Assembly (NCBI GenBank): GCA_947650365.1
Contig: CANTAL010000100.1
Location: forward strand, 248,001-312,000
DNA from: Chamaelirium japonicum
Taxonomy: Eukaryota; Streptophyta; Magnoliopsida; Liliales; Melanthiaceae
Length of the DNA stretch: 64,000 bases
Reading direction: 5' to 3'
A program made the position numbers and the translations under genes. The stretch's first letter is position 1, and each line of letters starts with the position of its first letter. A model generated the notes under the pieces. That model was not told the origin of the DNA, searched no databases, and worked only from the letters and a program-made list of their open reading frames with translations. This document shows, one piece after another, positions 1 to 12,830 of this stretch.

Positions 1-752
1 GAGCGAATGAATTAGAATAGATCGTAGGAATGAATTAGAATGGATCGTATGAATGTATTAGAATGGATCGTACGAATGAATTAGAATGGATTGTACGAAT
101 GAATTAGAATGGATACATTCGAGCGAATGAATTAGAATAGATCGTAGGAATGAAGTAGAATGGATCATACGAATGAATTAGAATGGATCGTGCGAATGAA
201 TTAGAATGGATTGTACGAATGAATTAGAATGGATACATTCGTGCGAATGAATTAGAATGGATCGGACGAATGAATTAGAATGGATTGTACGAATGAATTA
301 GAATGGATCGTATGAATGAATTAGAATGGTTACATTCATGTGAATGAATTAGAATGGATCATACGAATTATTTAGAATGGATCATATGAATGGATTAGAA
401 TGGATCGTATGAATGAATTAGAATGGATACATTCGAGCGAATGAATTAGAATGCGTCGTATGAATGGATTGGAATGGATCGTACGAATGGATTAGAATGG
501 ATCGTACGAATGGATTAGAATGGATCATACAAATGAATTAGAAAGGTTACATTTGTCAGAATGAATTAGAATAGATCGTACGAATGAATTAGAATGGATC
601 GTACGAATGAATTAGAATGGATACATTCGTGTGAATGAATTAGAATGGATACATTCATGCAAATGAATTAGAATGGATCGTACAAATGAATTAGAATGGA
701 TCATACGAATGAATTAGAATGGATCATACGAATGAATTAGAATGGATCATAC
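1..752 (+). repeat. Satellite block, + orientation
   Basis: Head-to-tail 23/28-bp monomers, cut at the window start. At 119-275 there is a copy of the recurrent module called HOR-1 here (marker GAGCGAATG, then AGATCGTAGG, then CGGACG). The AAAGGTTACATTTG variant occurs near 541. The block ends near 752 in an imperfect switch, ATCATACTAATTCATTC. Confidence 0.95.
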
Positions 753-1165
753 TAATTCATTCGCACGATCCATTCTAATTCATTCGTACGATGCTATCTA
801 ATTCATTCATACGATCCATTCTAATTCATTCGTATGATCAATTCTAATTCATTCGTACGATCCATTCTAATTCATTTGCATGAATGTAACCATTCTAATT
901 CATTCACACGAATGTAACCATTCTAATTCATTCGTACGATCCATTCTAATTCATTCGTACGATCCATTCTAATTCATTCGCAAATTAGAATGGATCGTAC
1001 GAATGAATTAGAATGGATCGTGCGAATGAATTAGAATGGATCGTACGACCCATTCTAATTCATTGGTATGATCAATTGTAATTCATTCGCACGATCCATT
1101 CTAATTCATTCATACGATCCATTCTAATTCATTCACACGAATGTAACCATTCTAATTCATTCTCA
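752..1165. repeat. Short alternating satellite blocks
   Basis: Three small blocks: '-' at about 752-982, '+' at about 982-1,045 (under three monomers) and '-' at about 1,045-1,165. The switch at 1,045 is the CGTACG-centred palindrome with one mismatch (GGATCGTACGACCC). Those at 982 (TTCGCAAATTAG) and 1,165 (CATTCTCATATGAAAG) are irregular. Confidence 0.9.
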
Positions 1166-2031
1166 TATGAAAGAATTAGAATGGATCGTCCGAACGAATT
1201 AGAATGGATCGTATATTCGTGCAAATAAATTAGAATGGATCGTACAAATGGCTAAGAATGGATCATACGAATGAATTTGAATGGAACGTACGAATGAATT
1301 AGAATGGATCGAACGAATGAATTAGAATGGATCGTGCGAATGAATTGTAAAGGTTACATTCGTGTGAATGAATTAGAATGGATCGTGAAAATGAATTAGA
1401 ATGGATCATACGAATGAATTAGAATGGATCGTGCGAATGAATTTGAATGGATCTTGTGAATGAATTAGAATGGATCATACGAATGAATTAGAATGGATCC
1501 TGCGAATGAATTAGAATGGATCGTACGAATGGATTAGAATGGATCGTACGAATGGATTAGAATGGATCGTACGAATAAATTAGAATGGATCGTACGAATG
1601 AATTAGAATGGATCATGCGAATGAATTAGAATGGATCGTACGACTAAATTAGAATGGATACATTCGAGCGAATGAATTAGAATGGATCGTACGAATGAAT
1701 TAGAATGGATACATTCGAGCGAATGAATTAGAATGGATCGTATGAATGAATTAGAATGGATCATAGGAATGAATTAGAATGGATCGTGCGAATGGATCGT
1801 ACGAATGGATCGTACGAATGAATTAGAATGGATCATACGTTTGAATTAGATTGGATTGTGCGAATGAATTAGAATGGATACATTCTAGCGAATAAATTAG
1901 AATGGATCGATATCGTGCAAATGGATTAGACTGGATCGTACGAATGGATTAGAATGCATCGTATGAATGGATTAGAATGGATCGTACGAATGAATTAGAA
2001 TGGATCATACAAATGAATTAGAATGGATCAT
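1165..2031 (+). repeat. Satellite block, + orientation
   Basis: Tandem '+' monomers. Near 1,206 lies the uncommon variant with GTATATTCGTGCAAAT, which recurs at about 20,109, 22,856, 59,626, 61,155, 61,866 and 62,646. The block ends at 2,031 in a recurrent + to - junction (family J1). Confidence 0.95.
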
Positions 2032-2228
2032 ACGATCCATTCTAATTCATTCGTCCGATCCATTCTAATTTATTCGCACGAATGTATCCATTCTAATTCA
2101 TTCGTACAATCCACTCTAATTCATTCGCACGATCCATTCTAATTCATTCGTATGATCCATTCTAATTCATTCCTATAATCTATTCTAAATCATTCGTTGG
2201 AATGTATCCATCCTAATTCATTCGTTCG
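2031..2228 (-). repeat. Satellite block, - orientation, carrying HOR-1
   Basis: An inverted block of about 0.2 kb with the HOR-1 monomer order: a CGTCCGATCC monomer, CGCACGAATG, GTACAATCC, CGCACGATCC, CGTATGATCC, then CCTATAATCT. The following '+' block starts inside CGATCGTACGAATG. Confidence 0.9.
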
Positions 2229-2938
2229 ATCGTACGAATGAATTATAATGGATCGTATGAATGAATTAAAATCGATACATTCAAGCGAATGAATTAGATT
2301 GGATAAATTCAAGCGAATGAATTATAATGGATCGTACGAATGAATTAGAATGGATCGTACGAATGGATTAGAATGGATCGTGCGAATGAATTAGAATGGA
2401 TCGTACAAATGAATTAGAATGGATCGTATGAACGAATTAGAATGGATCGTACAAATGAATTAGAAAGGATACATTCATACGAATGAATTAGAATGGATCG
2501 TACGAATGGTTTCATTCGTGCGAATAAAGTAGAATCGATCGTACGAATGAATTAGAATGGATCGTGCAAATGAATTAGAATTGATCATACGAATGAATTA
2601 TAATGGATCGTACGAATGAATTAGAATGGATACATATATTCATGCGAATGAATTAGAATGGATCATGCAAATGAATTAGAATGGATACATTCGTGCGAAT
2701 GAATTAGAATCGATCGTAGGAATGAATTAGAATGGATCGTGCAAATGAATTAGAATGGATACATTCGTGCGAATGAATTAGAATGGATCGTAGGAATGAA
2801 TTAGAATGGATCGTACGAATAAATTAGAATGGTTACATTTGTGCGAATGAATTAGAATGGATCGTACGAATGAATTAGAATGGATCGTACGAATGAATTA
2901 GAATGGATACATTCATGCAAATGAATTAGAATGGATGA
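2228..2938 (+). repeat. Satellite block, + orientation
   Basis: Tandem '+' monomers mixing 23- and 28-bp units. The recurrent order GTAGG, GTGCAAATG, GATACATTCGTGC appears twice at about 2,700-2,800. The block ends near 2,938 at GGATGAATCGATTC, which is not the usual CGTACG-centred switch. Confidence 0.93.
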
Positions 2939-4125
2939 ATCGATTCTAATTCATTTGCACGAATATACGATCCATTCTAATTCATTCGCACAAATGTATC
3001 AATTCTAATTCATTCGTACGATCCATTCTAATTCATTCGTACGATTTATTCTAATTCATTCGCACGATCCATTCTAATTCATTCCTACGATCTATTCTAA
3101 TTCATTCGCTCGAATGTATCCATTCTAATTCATTCGTTCGATCCATTCTAATTCATTCGTACGATCCATTCAAATTCATTCGCATGATCCATTCTAATTC
3201 ATTCGTACGATCCATTCTAATCCATTCATACGATCCATTCTAATCCATTCGTACGATCCATTCTAATTCATTCGTACGATCCATTCTAATTCATTCGCAC
3301 GATCCATTCTAATTCATTCGTACGATCCATTCTAATTCATTCGCTCGAATGTATCCATTCTAATTCATTCTAATTCATTCGAATGATACATTCTAATGCA
3401 TTCGTATGATTCATTCTAATTCATTCGTACGATCCATTCTAATTCATTCGTACGATCTAATTCTAATCTATTCGTACGATCCATTCTAATTCGCACAAAT
3501 GTATCCATTTTAATTCATTCGTACGATCCATTCTAATTTATTCATACGATCCATTCTTATTCATTCGTACGATCCATTCTAATTCATTCGCATGAATATA
3601 TCCATTCTAATTCATTCGTATGATCTATTCTAATTTATTCGCACGATCTATTCTAATTCATTCGTACGATTCATTCTAATTCATTCGTACGATCCATTCT
3701 AATTCATTCGCACATCCATTGTAATTTATTCGTACGATCCATTCTAATTCATTCCTATGATCCATTCTAATTCATTCGCACGAATGTATCTATTCTAATT
3801 CATTTGCACGATCCATTCTAATTCATTCCTATGATCCATTCTAATTTATTCGTACGATCCATTCTAATTCATTCGCTTGAATGTATCCATTCTAATTCAT
3901 TCGTACGATCCATTTTATTTCATTCGTACGATCCATTCTAATTCATTCGTATGATCCATTCTAATTTATTCGTTCAAATATATCCATTCTAATTCATTCG
4001 TATGATCCATTCTAATTCATTCACACGATCCATTCTAATTCATTCGTACGATCCATTCTAATTGATTCGTATGATCAATTCTAATGCATTCGTACAATCC
4101 ATTCTAATTCAGTCGTATGAATGTA
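2938..4125 (-). repeat. Satellite block, - orientation
   Basis: Tandem '-' monomers. The start carries TTTGCACGAATATACG, the reverse form of the GTATATTCGTGCAAAT variant. An HOR-1 copy lies at about 3,061-3,230. The block ends at ATGTATCATACGAATG, a junction also seen near 13,413. Confidence 0.95.
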
Positions 4126-4556
4126 TCATACGAATGAATTAGAATGGATCATAGGAATGAATTAGAATGGATCGTGCAAATGAATTAGAATGGATACATT
4201 CGTGCGAATGAATTAGAATGGATCGTAGGAATGAATTAGAATGGCTCGTACAAATGAATTAGAATGGTTACATTCGTGTGAATGAATTAGAATGGATTGA
4301 CAAATGGATTAGAATGGATTGTACGAATGGATTTGAATGGATCGTACGAATGAATTAGAATAGATCTTACAAATGAATTAGAAAGGTTACATTTGTGAGA
4401 ATGAATTAGAATGGATCGTAAGAATGGATTAGAATGGATCGTACGAATGGATTAGAATGGTTCGTACGAATGGATTAGAATGGATCGTACGAATGGATTA
4501 GAATGGATCGTACGAATGAATTAGAATGGATCATACAAATGAATTAGAATAGATCG
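4125..4556 (+). repeat. Satellite block, + orientation
   Basis: About 18 monomers, including one AAAGGTTACATTTG variant near 4,381 and a run of GAATGGATTAG monomers at about 4,425-4,505. The end at 4,556 is a J1-type + to - junction. Confidence 0.95.
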
Positions 4557-7500
4557 TATGATCCATTCTAATTCATTCGTCCGATCCATTCTAATTCATT
4601 CGCATGAATGTATCCATTCTAATTCATTCATACAATCCATTCTAATTCATTCGCATGATCCATTATAATTCATTTGTATGATCCATTCTAATTCATTCCT
4701 ATAATCTATTCTAATTTATTCGCTCAAATGTATCCATTCTAATTCATTCGTTCGATCCATTCTAGTTCATTCGTACGATCCATTCAAATTCATTCACATC
4801 ATCCATTCTAATTCATTCGTACGATCCATTCTAATTCATTCTCACAAATGTAACCTTTCTAATTCATTTGTATCATCCATTATAATTCATTCGTACGATC
4901 CATTCTAATCCATTCGTAAGATCTATTCTAATCCATTCGTACGATCCATTCTAATCCATTCGTACGATCCATTCTTATTCATTCGTACGATCTATTCTAA
5001 TTCATTCGCACGATGTAACCATTCTAATTCATTCGTACGATTCATTCTAATTCATTCGTATGAGCTATTCTAACTCATTCGTACGATCCATTCTAATTCA
5101 TTCGTACGATCCATTGTACTTTATTCATACAATCCATTCAGATTCATTCGCACAAATGTATCCATTCAAATTCATTTGTACGATCCATTCTAATTAATTC
5201 GCACGATCCATTCTAATTAAGTCGTATGAATGTATCCATTTTTATTCATTCGTACGATCCATTCTAATTCATTCGTACGATCTAATTTATTCGTACGATC
5301 CATTCTAATTCATTCGTATGATCGATTCTAATTCATTCGCACGATCCATTCTAATTCATTCGTACGATCCATTCTAATTCATTCGTATGATCCATTCTAA
5401 TTTATTCGTTCAAATATATCCATTCTAATTCATTCATACGATCCATTCTAATTCATTCGCACGATCCATTCTAATTCATTCGCACGAATGTATCCCTTCT
5501 AATTCATTTGCACGATCCATTCTAATTCATTCGTATGATCCATTCGAATTCATTCGTGCGATCCATTCTAATTTATTCGTCCGATCCATTCAAATTCATT
5601 CCTACGATGCAATCTAATTCATTCGCACAAATGTATCTATTCTAATTCATTCGTACAATGCGTTCTAATCTATTCGTACGTTCCATTCTAATCCATTCGT
5701 ACAATCCATTCTAATTTATTCGTACGATCCATTCTAATTCATTCTCACAAATGTAACCTTTCTAATTCATTTGTACGATCCATTCTAATTCATTCGTACG
5801 ATCCATTCTAATCCATTCGTACGATCCATTCTAATTCATTCGCACGAATGTAACCATTCTAATTCATTCGTACGATCCATTCTAATTCATTCCTACGATC
5901 CATTCTAATCCATTCGCACAAATGTATCCATTCTAATTCATTTGCTTCTAATTCATTCCTATGATCCATTTTAACTCATTCGTACGATCCATTCTAATTC
6001 ATTCGCTCGAATGTATCCATTCTAATTCATTTGTACGATCCATTCTAATTCATTCATACGATCCATTCTAATCCATTCGTATGATCAATTCTAATTCATT
6101 CGCATGATCCATTCTAATTCATTCTCACGAATGTAACCTTTCTAATTTATTCGTACGATCCATTCTAACTCATTCGCAGGATCCATTCTAATTCATTCGT
6201 ACGATCCATTCTAAATCATTCGTATGATCTATTCTAATGTATTCGCACGATCCATTCAAATTCATTTGCACGATCCATTCTAATTCATTTGCACAATCCA
6301 TTCTAATTCATTCGCACGAATGTATCCATTCTAATTAATTCGCACGATCCATTCTAATTCATTCGTATGATCCATTCTAATTCATTCGTACGATCTATTC
6401 TAATTCATTCGTATGATCAATTCTAGTTCATTCGCATGATCCATTCTAATTCATTTGTACGATCTATTTAATTCATTTGTACGATCCATTCTAATTCATT
6501 CGCACGAATGTATCCATTCTATTTCATTCCTACGATCCATTCTAATTCATTCGTACGATCCATTCTAATTCATTCGCTCGAATGTATCCATTCTAATTCA
6601 TTCGTACGATCCATTCTAATTCATTCGTACGATCCATTCCAATCCCTTCGTACGATCCATTCTAATTCATTCGTACGATCCATTCTAATTCATTCGTACG
6701 ATCCATTCTAATCCATTCGTACGATCCATTCTAATTCATTCGTACGATCCATTGTAATTCATTCTCACAAATATAACCTTTCTAATTCATTTGTATGATC
6801 CATTCTAATTCATTCGTACGATCCATTCTAATCCATTCGTACGATCCATTCTAATCCATTCTTACGATCCATTCTAATTCATTCGCACGAATGTAACCAT
6901 TCTAATTCATTCGTATGATCCATTCTAATTCATTAATATGATCCATTCTAACTCATTCTCACAAATGTAACCTTTCTAATTCATTTGTACGATCCATTCT
7001 AATTCATTCGTACGACCAATTCTAATTCATTCGCTCAAATGTATCCATTCTAATTCATTTGTACGATCCATTCTAATTCATTTGCACGAATGTAACCATT
7101 CTAATTCATTCGTATGATCCATTCTAATTCATTCATACAATCCATTCTAATTCATTCGCACGAATGTATCCATTCTAATTCATTCGTACAATCCATTCTA
7201 ATCCATTCGTACGATCCATTATAATCCATTCGTACGATCCATTCTAATCCATTCGTACGATCCATTCTAATTCATTCTCACAAATGTAACCTTTCTAATT
7301 CATTTGTACGATTCATTCTAATTCATTCGTACGATCCATTCTAATGCATTCGTACAATCCATTCTAATTCATTCCTACGATCCATTCTAATTCATTCGCA
7401 CGAATGTATCCATTCTAATTCATTTGCACGATCCATTCTAATTCATTCCTATGATCCATTCTAATTCATTCGTACGATCCATTCTAATTCATTCGCTCGA

Positions 7501-7624
7501 ATATATCCATTCTAATTCATTCGTACGATCCATTCTAATCCGTTCGTACGATCCATTCTAATTCATTCGTATGTATCCATTCTAATTCATTCGCACGAAT
7601 GTATCTATTCTAATTCATTCCTAC
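4556..7624 (-). repeat. Long satellite block, - orientation
   Basis: About 3.1 kb of uninterrupted '-' monomers. It holds an HOR-1 copy at about 4,565-4,875, the ATGCAATCTAATTC module near 5,605, and many CTCACAAATGTAACC variants (about 4,850, 5,750, 6,770, 6,960 and 7,270). A 67-codon open frame at 6,508-6,711 is satellite read-through and not a gene. A single-base TACG junction begins the next '+' block. Confidence 0.95.
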
Positions 7625-8151
7625 GAATGAATTAGAACGGATCGTACGAATGGATTAGAATGGATCGTACGAATGGATTAGAATGGATCGTACGAATGAA
7701 TTAGAATGGATCGTACAAATGAATTAGAAAGGTTACATTTGTGTGCGTATGAATTAGAATGGATCGTACGAATGAATTAGAATGCATCGTGCGAATGAAT
7801 TAGAATAGATCGTATGAATAAATTAGAATGGATCGTACAAATGAATTAAAACGGATATATTTGAGCGAATGAATTAGAATGGATCGTACAAATGAATTAG
7901 AATGGATCGAACGAATGAATTAGAATGGATCGTACGAATGAATTAGAATGGATCGTACGAATGAATTAGAATGGATACATTCGTGCGAATGAATTAGAAT
8001 AGATCGTACGAATGCATTATAATGGATCGTACGAATGAATTATAATGGATACATTCGTACGAATGAATTATAATGAATACATTCGTGCGAATGAATTATA
8101 ATGGATACATTCGTGCGAACGCATTGTACGAATGAATTAGATTGCATCGTA
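7624..8151 (+). repeat. Satellite block, + orientation
   Basis: Tandem '+' monomers. Its end (about 8,020-8,120) has several ATTATAATG monomers that are rare elsewhere, then GAACGCATTG and ATTGCATCGTACG leading into a + to - palindromic switch (family J2). Confidence 0.95.
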
Positions 8152-8472
8152 CGATCCATTCTAATTCATTCGCACAAATGTATCCATTCTAATTCATTCG
8201 CTCGAATGTATCCATTTTAATTCATTCGTACGATCCATTCTAATTCATTCGTACAATCTAATTCATTCGTACAATCCATTCTAATTCATTCGTACGATCT
8301 ATTCTAATTCATTCGCACGAATGTATCCATTCTAATTCATTCGTACGATCCATTCTAATTCGTTCATACGATCCATTCTAATTCATTCGTACGAATAAAT
8401 TAGAATGGATAGATTCATGCAAATGAATTAGAATAGATCATACGAATGAGTTAGAATGGATCGTACGAATGG
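8003..8472. repeat. 470-bp tandem duplication, copy 1
   Basis: First copy of a 470-bp unit that contains '+', '-' and '+' segments, so both strand switches (8,151 and 8,393) lie inside the repeat unit. Markers GCATTGTACG at 8,121 and AGATTCATGC at 8,411 recur exactly 470 bp later. The first ~100 bp, made of ATTATAATG monomers, is shuffled relative to copy 2, so the left limit is approximate. Confidence 0.85.
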
Positions 8473-8942
8473 ATCGTACGAATGAATTATAATGAATACA
8501 TTCGTGCGAATGAATTATAATGGATCGTACGAATGAATTATAATGGATACATTCGTACGAATGAATTAGAATGGATACATTCGTGCGAACGCATTGTACG
8601 AATGAATTAGATTGCATCGTACGATCCATTCTAATTCATTCGCACAAATGTATCCATTCTAATTCATTCGCTCGAATGTATCCATTTTAATTCATTCGTA
8701 CGATCCATTCTAATTCATTCGTACAATCTAATTCATTCGTACAATCCATTCTAATTCATTCGTACGATCTATTCTAATTCATTCGCACGAAAGTATCCAT
8801 TCTAATTCATTCGTACGATCCATTCTAATTCGTTCATACGATCCATTCTAATTCATTCGTACGAATAAATTAGAATGGATAGATTCATGCAAATGAATTA
8901 GAATAGATCATACGAATGAGTTAGAATGGATCGTACGAATGG
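8473..8942. repeat. 470-bp tandem duplication, copy 2
   Basis: Second copy of the 470-bp unit, with switches at 8,621 and 8,863. Only a few differences from copy 1 are visible, for example GAATG to GAAAG near 8,790. A diverged third copy lies at about 38,450-38,770. A 63-codon minus-strand open frame at 8,438-8,629 is satellite read-through spanning the switch. Confidence 0.85.
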
Positions 8943-9191
8943 ATTAGAATTAGATCGTACAAATGAATTAGAATGGATCGTACAAATGAATTAGAATGAA
9001 TCATATTCTAATTCATTCGCACGATCCATTCTAATTCATTCGCATGAATGTATCCATTTTAATTCATTTGCACGATCCATTCTAATTCATTCCTATGATC
9101 CATTCTAATTCATTCGTACGATCCATTCTAATTCATTCGCTCGAATGTATCCATTCTAATTCATTCGTACGATTCATTCTAATTTATTCGA
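8863..9191. repeat. Short alternating satellite blocks
   Basis: '+' at about 8,863-9,005 and '-' at about 9,005-9,191. The switch at 9,005 has the form ATGAATCATATTCTAATTC and is matched at about 38,898 (family J4). The '-' part carries the TTTGCACGATCC, CCTATGATCC, CGCTCGAATG order of module HOR-2. Confidence 0.9.
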
Positions 9192-10446
9192 GCGAATGGA
9201 TCGTACGAATGGATTAGAATGGATCGTACAAATGAATTAGAAATGTTTCATTCGTGAGAATGAATTAGAATGGATCGTACGAATGAATTAGAATGGATCG
9301 AACGAATGAACTAGAATGGATCGTGCAAATGAATTAGAATGGATACATTCATGCGAATGAATTAGAATGGATCGTGCGAATGAATTAGAATGGATCATAC
9401 GAATGGATTAGAATGGATCGTACGAATGGATTAGAACGCATTGTACGAATGAATTAGAATGGATCGTACAAATGAATTAGATTGGATACATTCGTGCGAA
9501 TGAATTAGAATTGATTGTACGAATGAACAAATGAATAAGAAAGGTTATATTCGTGAGAATGAATTAAAATGGATCGTACGAATGAATTAGAATGGATCAT
9601 ACGAAAGAATTTGAACGGATTGTACGAATAAATTAGAATGGATCGAACAAATGAATTAGAATGAATCATACGAATGAATTAGAATAGATCGTAGAAATGA
9701 ATTAGAATGGATCATACGAATGAATTAGAATGGATCGTGCGAACGAATTAGAATGGATCGTATGAACGAATTAGAATGGATCGTACGAACGAATTAGAAT
9801 GGATCGTACGAATGAATTAGAATGGATATATTCGTGCGACTGAATTAGATTGCATCGTACGAATGAATTTGGAAGGATCGTACAAATGAATTAGAAAGGT
9901 TACATTTGTGAGAATGAATTAGAATGGATCGTACGAATGAATTAGAATGGATCGTACGAATGGATTAGAATGGATCGTGCGAATGAATTAGAAAGGATCG
10001 TACGAATGAATTAGAATGGATATATTCGTGCGAATGAATTAGATTGCATCGTACGAATGAATTAGAATGGATATATTCGTGCGAATGAATTAGATTGCAT
10101 CGTACGAATGAATTAGAATGGATCGTACAAATGAATTAGAAAGGTTACATTTGTGAGAATGAATTAGAATTGATCGTACGAATGAATTAGAATGGATCGT
10201 ACGATTGGATTAGAATGGATCGTACGAATGGATTAGAATGGATCGAACGAATGAATTAGAAAGGTTACATTCGTGAGAATGAATTAGAATGGATCGTACG
10301 AATGAATTAGAATGGATCATGCGAATGAATTTGAATGGATCGTACAAATGAATTAGAATGGATAGTGCGAATGAATTAGAATGGATCGTACGAATGAATT
10401 AGAATGGATAGTGCGAATGAATTAGAATGGATCGTACGAATGATAC
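9191..10446 (+). repeat. Satellite block, + orientation
   Basis: Tandem '+' monomers, with AAAGGTTACATT variants at about 9,240, 9,540, 9,890, 10,135 and 10,258. From about 9,395 onward it belongs to a 2.2-kb segmental duplication also present at about 24,777. It ends at 10,446 in ATGATACGATCC, shared with 25,776 (J12). Confidence 0.95.
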
Positions 10447-11625
10447 GATCCATTCTTATTCGTTCATACGATCCATTCTAATTCGTTCGTACGATCCATT
10501 CTAATTCGTTCGTACGATCCTAATTCATTCGTACGATCCATTCTTATTCATTCGCACGATCCATTCTAATTTATTCGTACGATCCATTCTAATTCATTCG
10601 TACGATCTATTCTAATTCATTCGCATGATCCATTATAATTCATTCGTACGATCCATTCTAATTCATTCTTACGAATGTAACCATTCTAATTCATTCGTTC
10701 AATCCATTCTAATTCATTTGCATGATTCATTCTAATTCATTCGTATGATCCATTCTAATTCATTCCTACGATCTATTCTAATTCATTCGCTCGAATGTAT
10801 CCATTCTAATTCATTCGTTCGATCCATTCTAATTCATTCGTACGATCCATTCAAATTCATTCGCATAATCCATTCTAATTCATTCATACGATCCATTCTA
10901 ATCCATTCGTACGATCCATTCTAATTCATTCGTACGATCCATTCTAATCCATTCGTACGATCCATTCTAATCCATTCGTACGATCCATTCTAATTCATTC
11001 GTATGATCCATTCTAATTCATTCGCACGAATGTATCCATTCTAATTCATTCGTACAATCCATTCTAATTCATTCGCACGATCCATTCTAATTCATTCGTA
11101 TGATACATTCTAATTCATTCCTACGATCTATTCTAATTTATTCGCTCGAATGTATCCATTCGAATTCATTCGCACAATCCATTCTAATTCATTCGTACGA
11201 TCCGAACGATCCATTCTAATTCATTCGCTCGAATGTATCCATTCTAATTTATTCGTACGATCCATTCTAATTCATTCGTATGATCCATTCTAATTCATTC
11301 TCACGAATGTAACCTTTCTAATTCATTTGTATGATCCATTCTAATTCATTCGTACGAATGAATTTGAATGGATCGTACGAATGAATTAGAATAGATCGTA
11401 CGAATGAATTAGAATGGATCGTACGAATAAATTAGAATGGATCGTGCGAAAGAATTAGAATGGATCGTGCGAATGAATTAGAATGGATACATTTGAGCGA
11501 ATGAATTGGAATGGATCGTACAGATCGTATGAATGAATTAGAATGGATCGTGCGAATGAATTTGAATGGATCATGCGAATGAATTAGAATGGACCGTACG
11601 AATGAATTAGAATAGATCGTGCGAA
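9395..11625. repeat. Segmental duplication A, copy 1 (about 2.2 kb)
   Basis: Matches about 24,777-26,956 in the same monomer order, including two strand switches (10,446 and 11,356) and odd motifs such as GAACAAATGAATAAG and CATTCGAATTCATTCG. The offset is 15,382 at 9,434 but 15,331 from 10,441 on. This copy has one extra 51-bp unit (23+28 bp) at about 10,030-10,100. Confidence 0.9.
10446..11356 (-). repeat. Satellite block, - orientation
   Basis: Starts with CTTATTCGTTCATACG. It has an HOR-1 copy at about 10,720-10,880 and a short irregular point, GATCCGAACGATCC, near 11,202. It ends with the CTCACGAATGTAACC variant and a switch (J5) followed by GAATTTGAATGG. Confidence 0.95.
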
Positions 11626-12830
11626 CGAATTAGAATCGATCGTACGAATGAATTAGAATGGATAAATTCGAGCGAATGAATTAGAATGGATCGTACGAAT
11701 GAAGTAGAATGGATCATAGGAATGAATTAGAATGGATCGTGCAAATGAATTAGAATGGATACATTCATGCGAATGAATTAGAATGGATCGTGCGAATGAA
11801 TTAGAATGGATCGTACGAATGAATTTGAATGGATATATTTGAACGAATAAATTAGAATGGATCATACGAATGAATTAGAATAGATCGTACGAATGAATTA
11901 GAATGGATCGTGCGAATAAATTAGAATCGATCATACGATTGAATTAGAATGGATCGTCCGAATGAATTAGATTGTACAAATGAACTAGAATGGATCGTAC
12001 GAATGAATTAAAATGGATACATTCATACGATTGAATTTGAATGGATCGTGTGAATGAATTAGAATGGATACATTCTTGCGAATAAATTAGAATGGATCAT
12101 ACGAATGAATTAGAATGGATCGTGCGAATGAATTTGAATGGATCGTACGAATGAATCTGAATGGATCGTGCGAATGAATTAGAATGAATCGTACGAATGC
12201 ATTAGAATGGATCGTACGAATGGATTAGAATGGATCGTATGAATGAATTCTAATTCCATTCTAATTCATTCGTACGATCCATTCTAATTCATTCGTACAA
12301 TCCATTCAAATTCATTCGTACGAGGCAATCAAATTCATTCGCAAAAATATATCTATTCTAATTCATTCGTACAATGCGTTCTAATCCATTCGTACGATCC
12401 ATTCTAATCCATGCGTACGATCCATTCTAATTCATTCGCACGAATGTAACCATTCTAATTTATTCATATGATCCATTCTAATTCATTCGTATGATCCATT
12501 CTAATTGATTCGTATGATCCATTCTAATTAATTCGTACGATCCATTCTAATTCATTTGCATGAATGTATCCATTCTAATTCATTCGCACGAATGTATCCA
12601 TTCTAATTCATTTGCACGATCCATTCTAATTCATTCGCATAAATGTATCGATTCTAATTCATTCATACGATCCATTCTAATTTATTCGTATGATCTATTC
12701 TAATTCATTCACACGAATGTAACCATTCTAATTCATTCGTACGATCCATTCTAATTCATTCGTACGATCCATTCTAATTCATTCGTATGATCCATTCTAA
12801 TTCATTTGCACGATCCATTCTAATTCATTC
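11165..12830. repeat. Segmental duplication B, copy 1 (about 1.67 kb)
   Basis: Matches about 32,784-34,449 at a constant offset of 21,619 at every marker checked (11,171; 11,521; 12,241; 12,711). This implies no net indel. The copy includes switches at 11,356 and 12,250. It overlaps the right part of duplication A. Confidence 0.9.
11356..12250 (+). repeat. Satellite block, + orientation
   Basis: Tandem '+' monomers. A truncated unit gives GTACAGATCGTATG at 11,518-11,531. An open frame of 70 codons on the minus strand (11,653-11,865) is satellite read-through. The end is an EcoRI-type palindrome, ATGAATTCTAATTCC, instead of CGTACG (J6). Confidence 0.95.

Noticed and set aside
2193-2202. TTCGTTGGAA, resembling the first half of the mammalian CENP-B box
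   Set aside because: The second half (CGGG) is absent and this is a one-off variant of a common monomer; plants have no confirmed CENP-B box satellite.
6508-6711. Open frames of 62-74 codons encoding repetitive Ile-His-Ser-Asn-Ser-Phe peptides, here and at 8,438, 11,653, 19,364, 30,396, 43,044, 50,666, 52,538, 53,314 and 54,234
   Set aside because: They are the satellite read in a stop-poor frame. 23- and 28-bp units shift the frame, giving the same short peptides wherever the unit order allows. No start context, codon bias or flanking gene signals are present.
11352-11363. Heat-shock-element-like or other binding sites at ATTCGTACGAAT
   Set aside because: The spacing does not match the nGAAnnTTCn rule, and the sequence is fully explained by two monomers meeting head to head.
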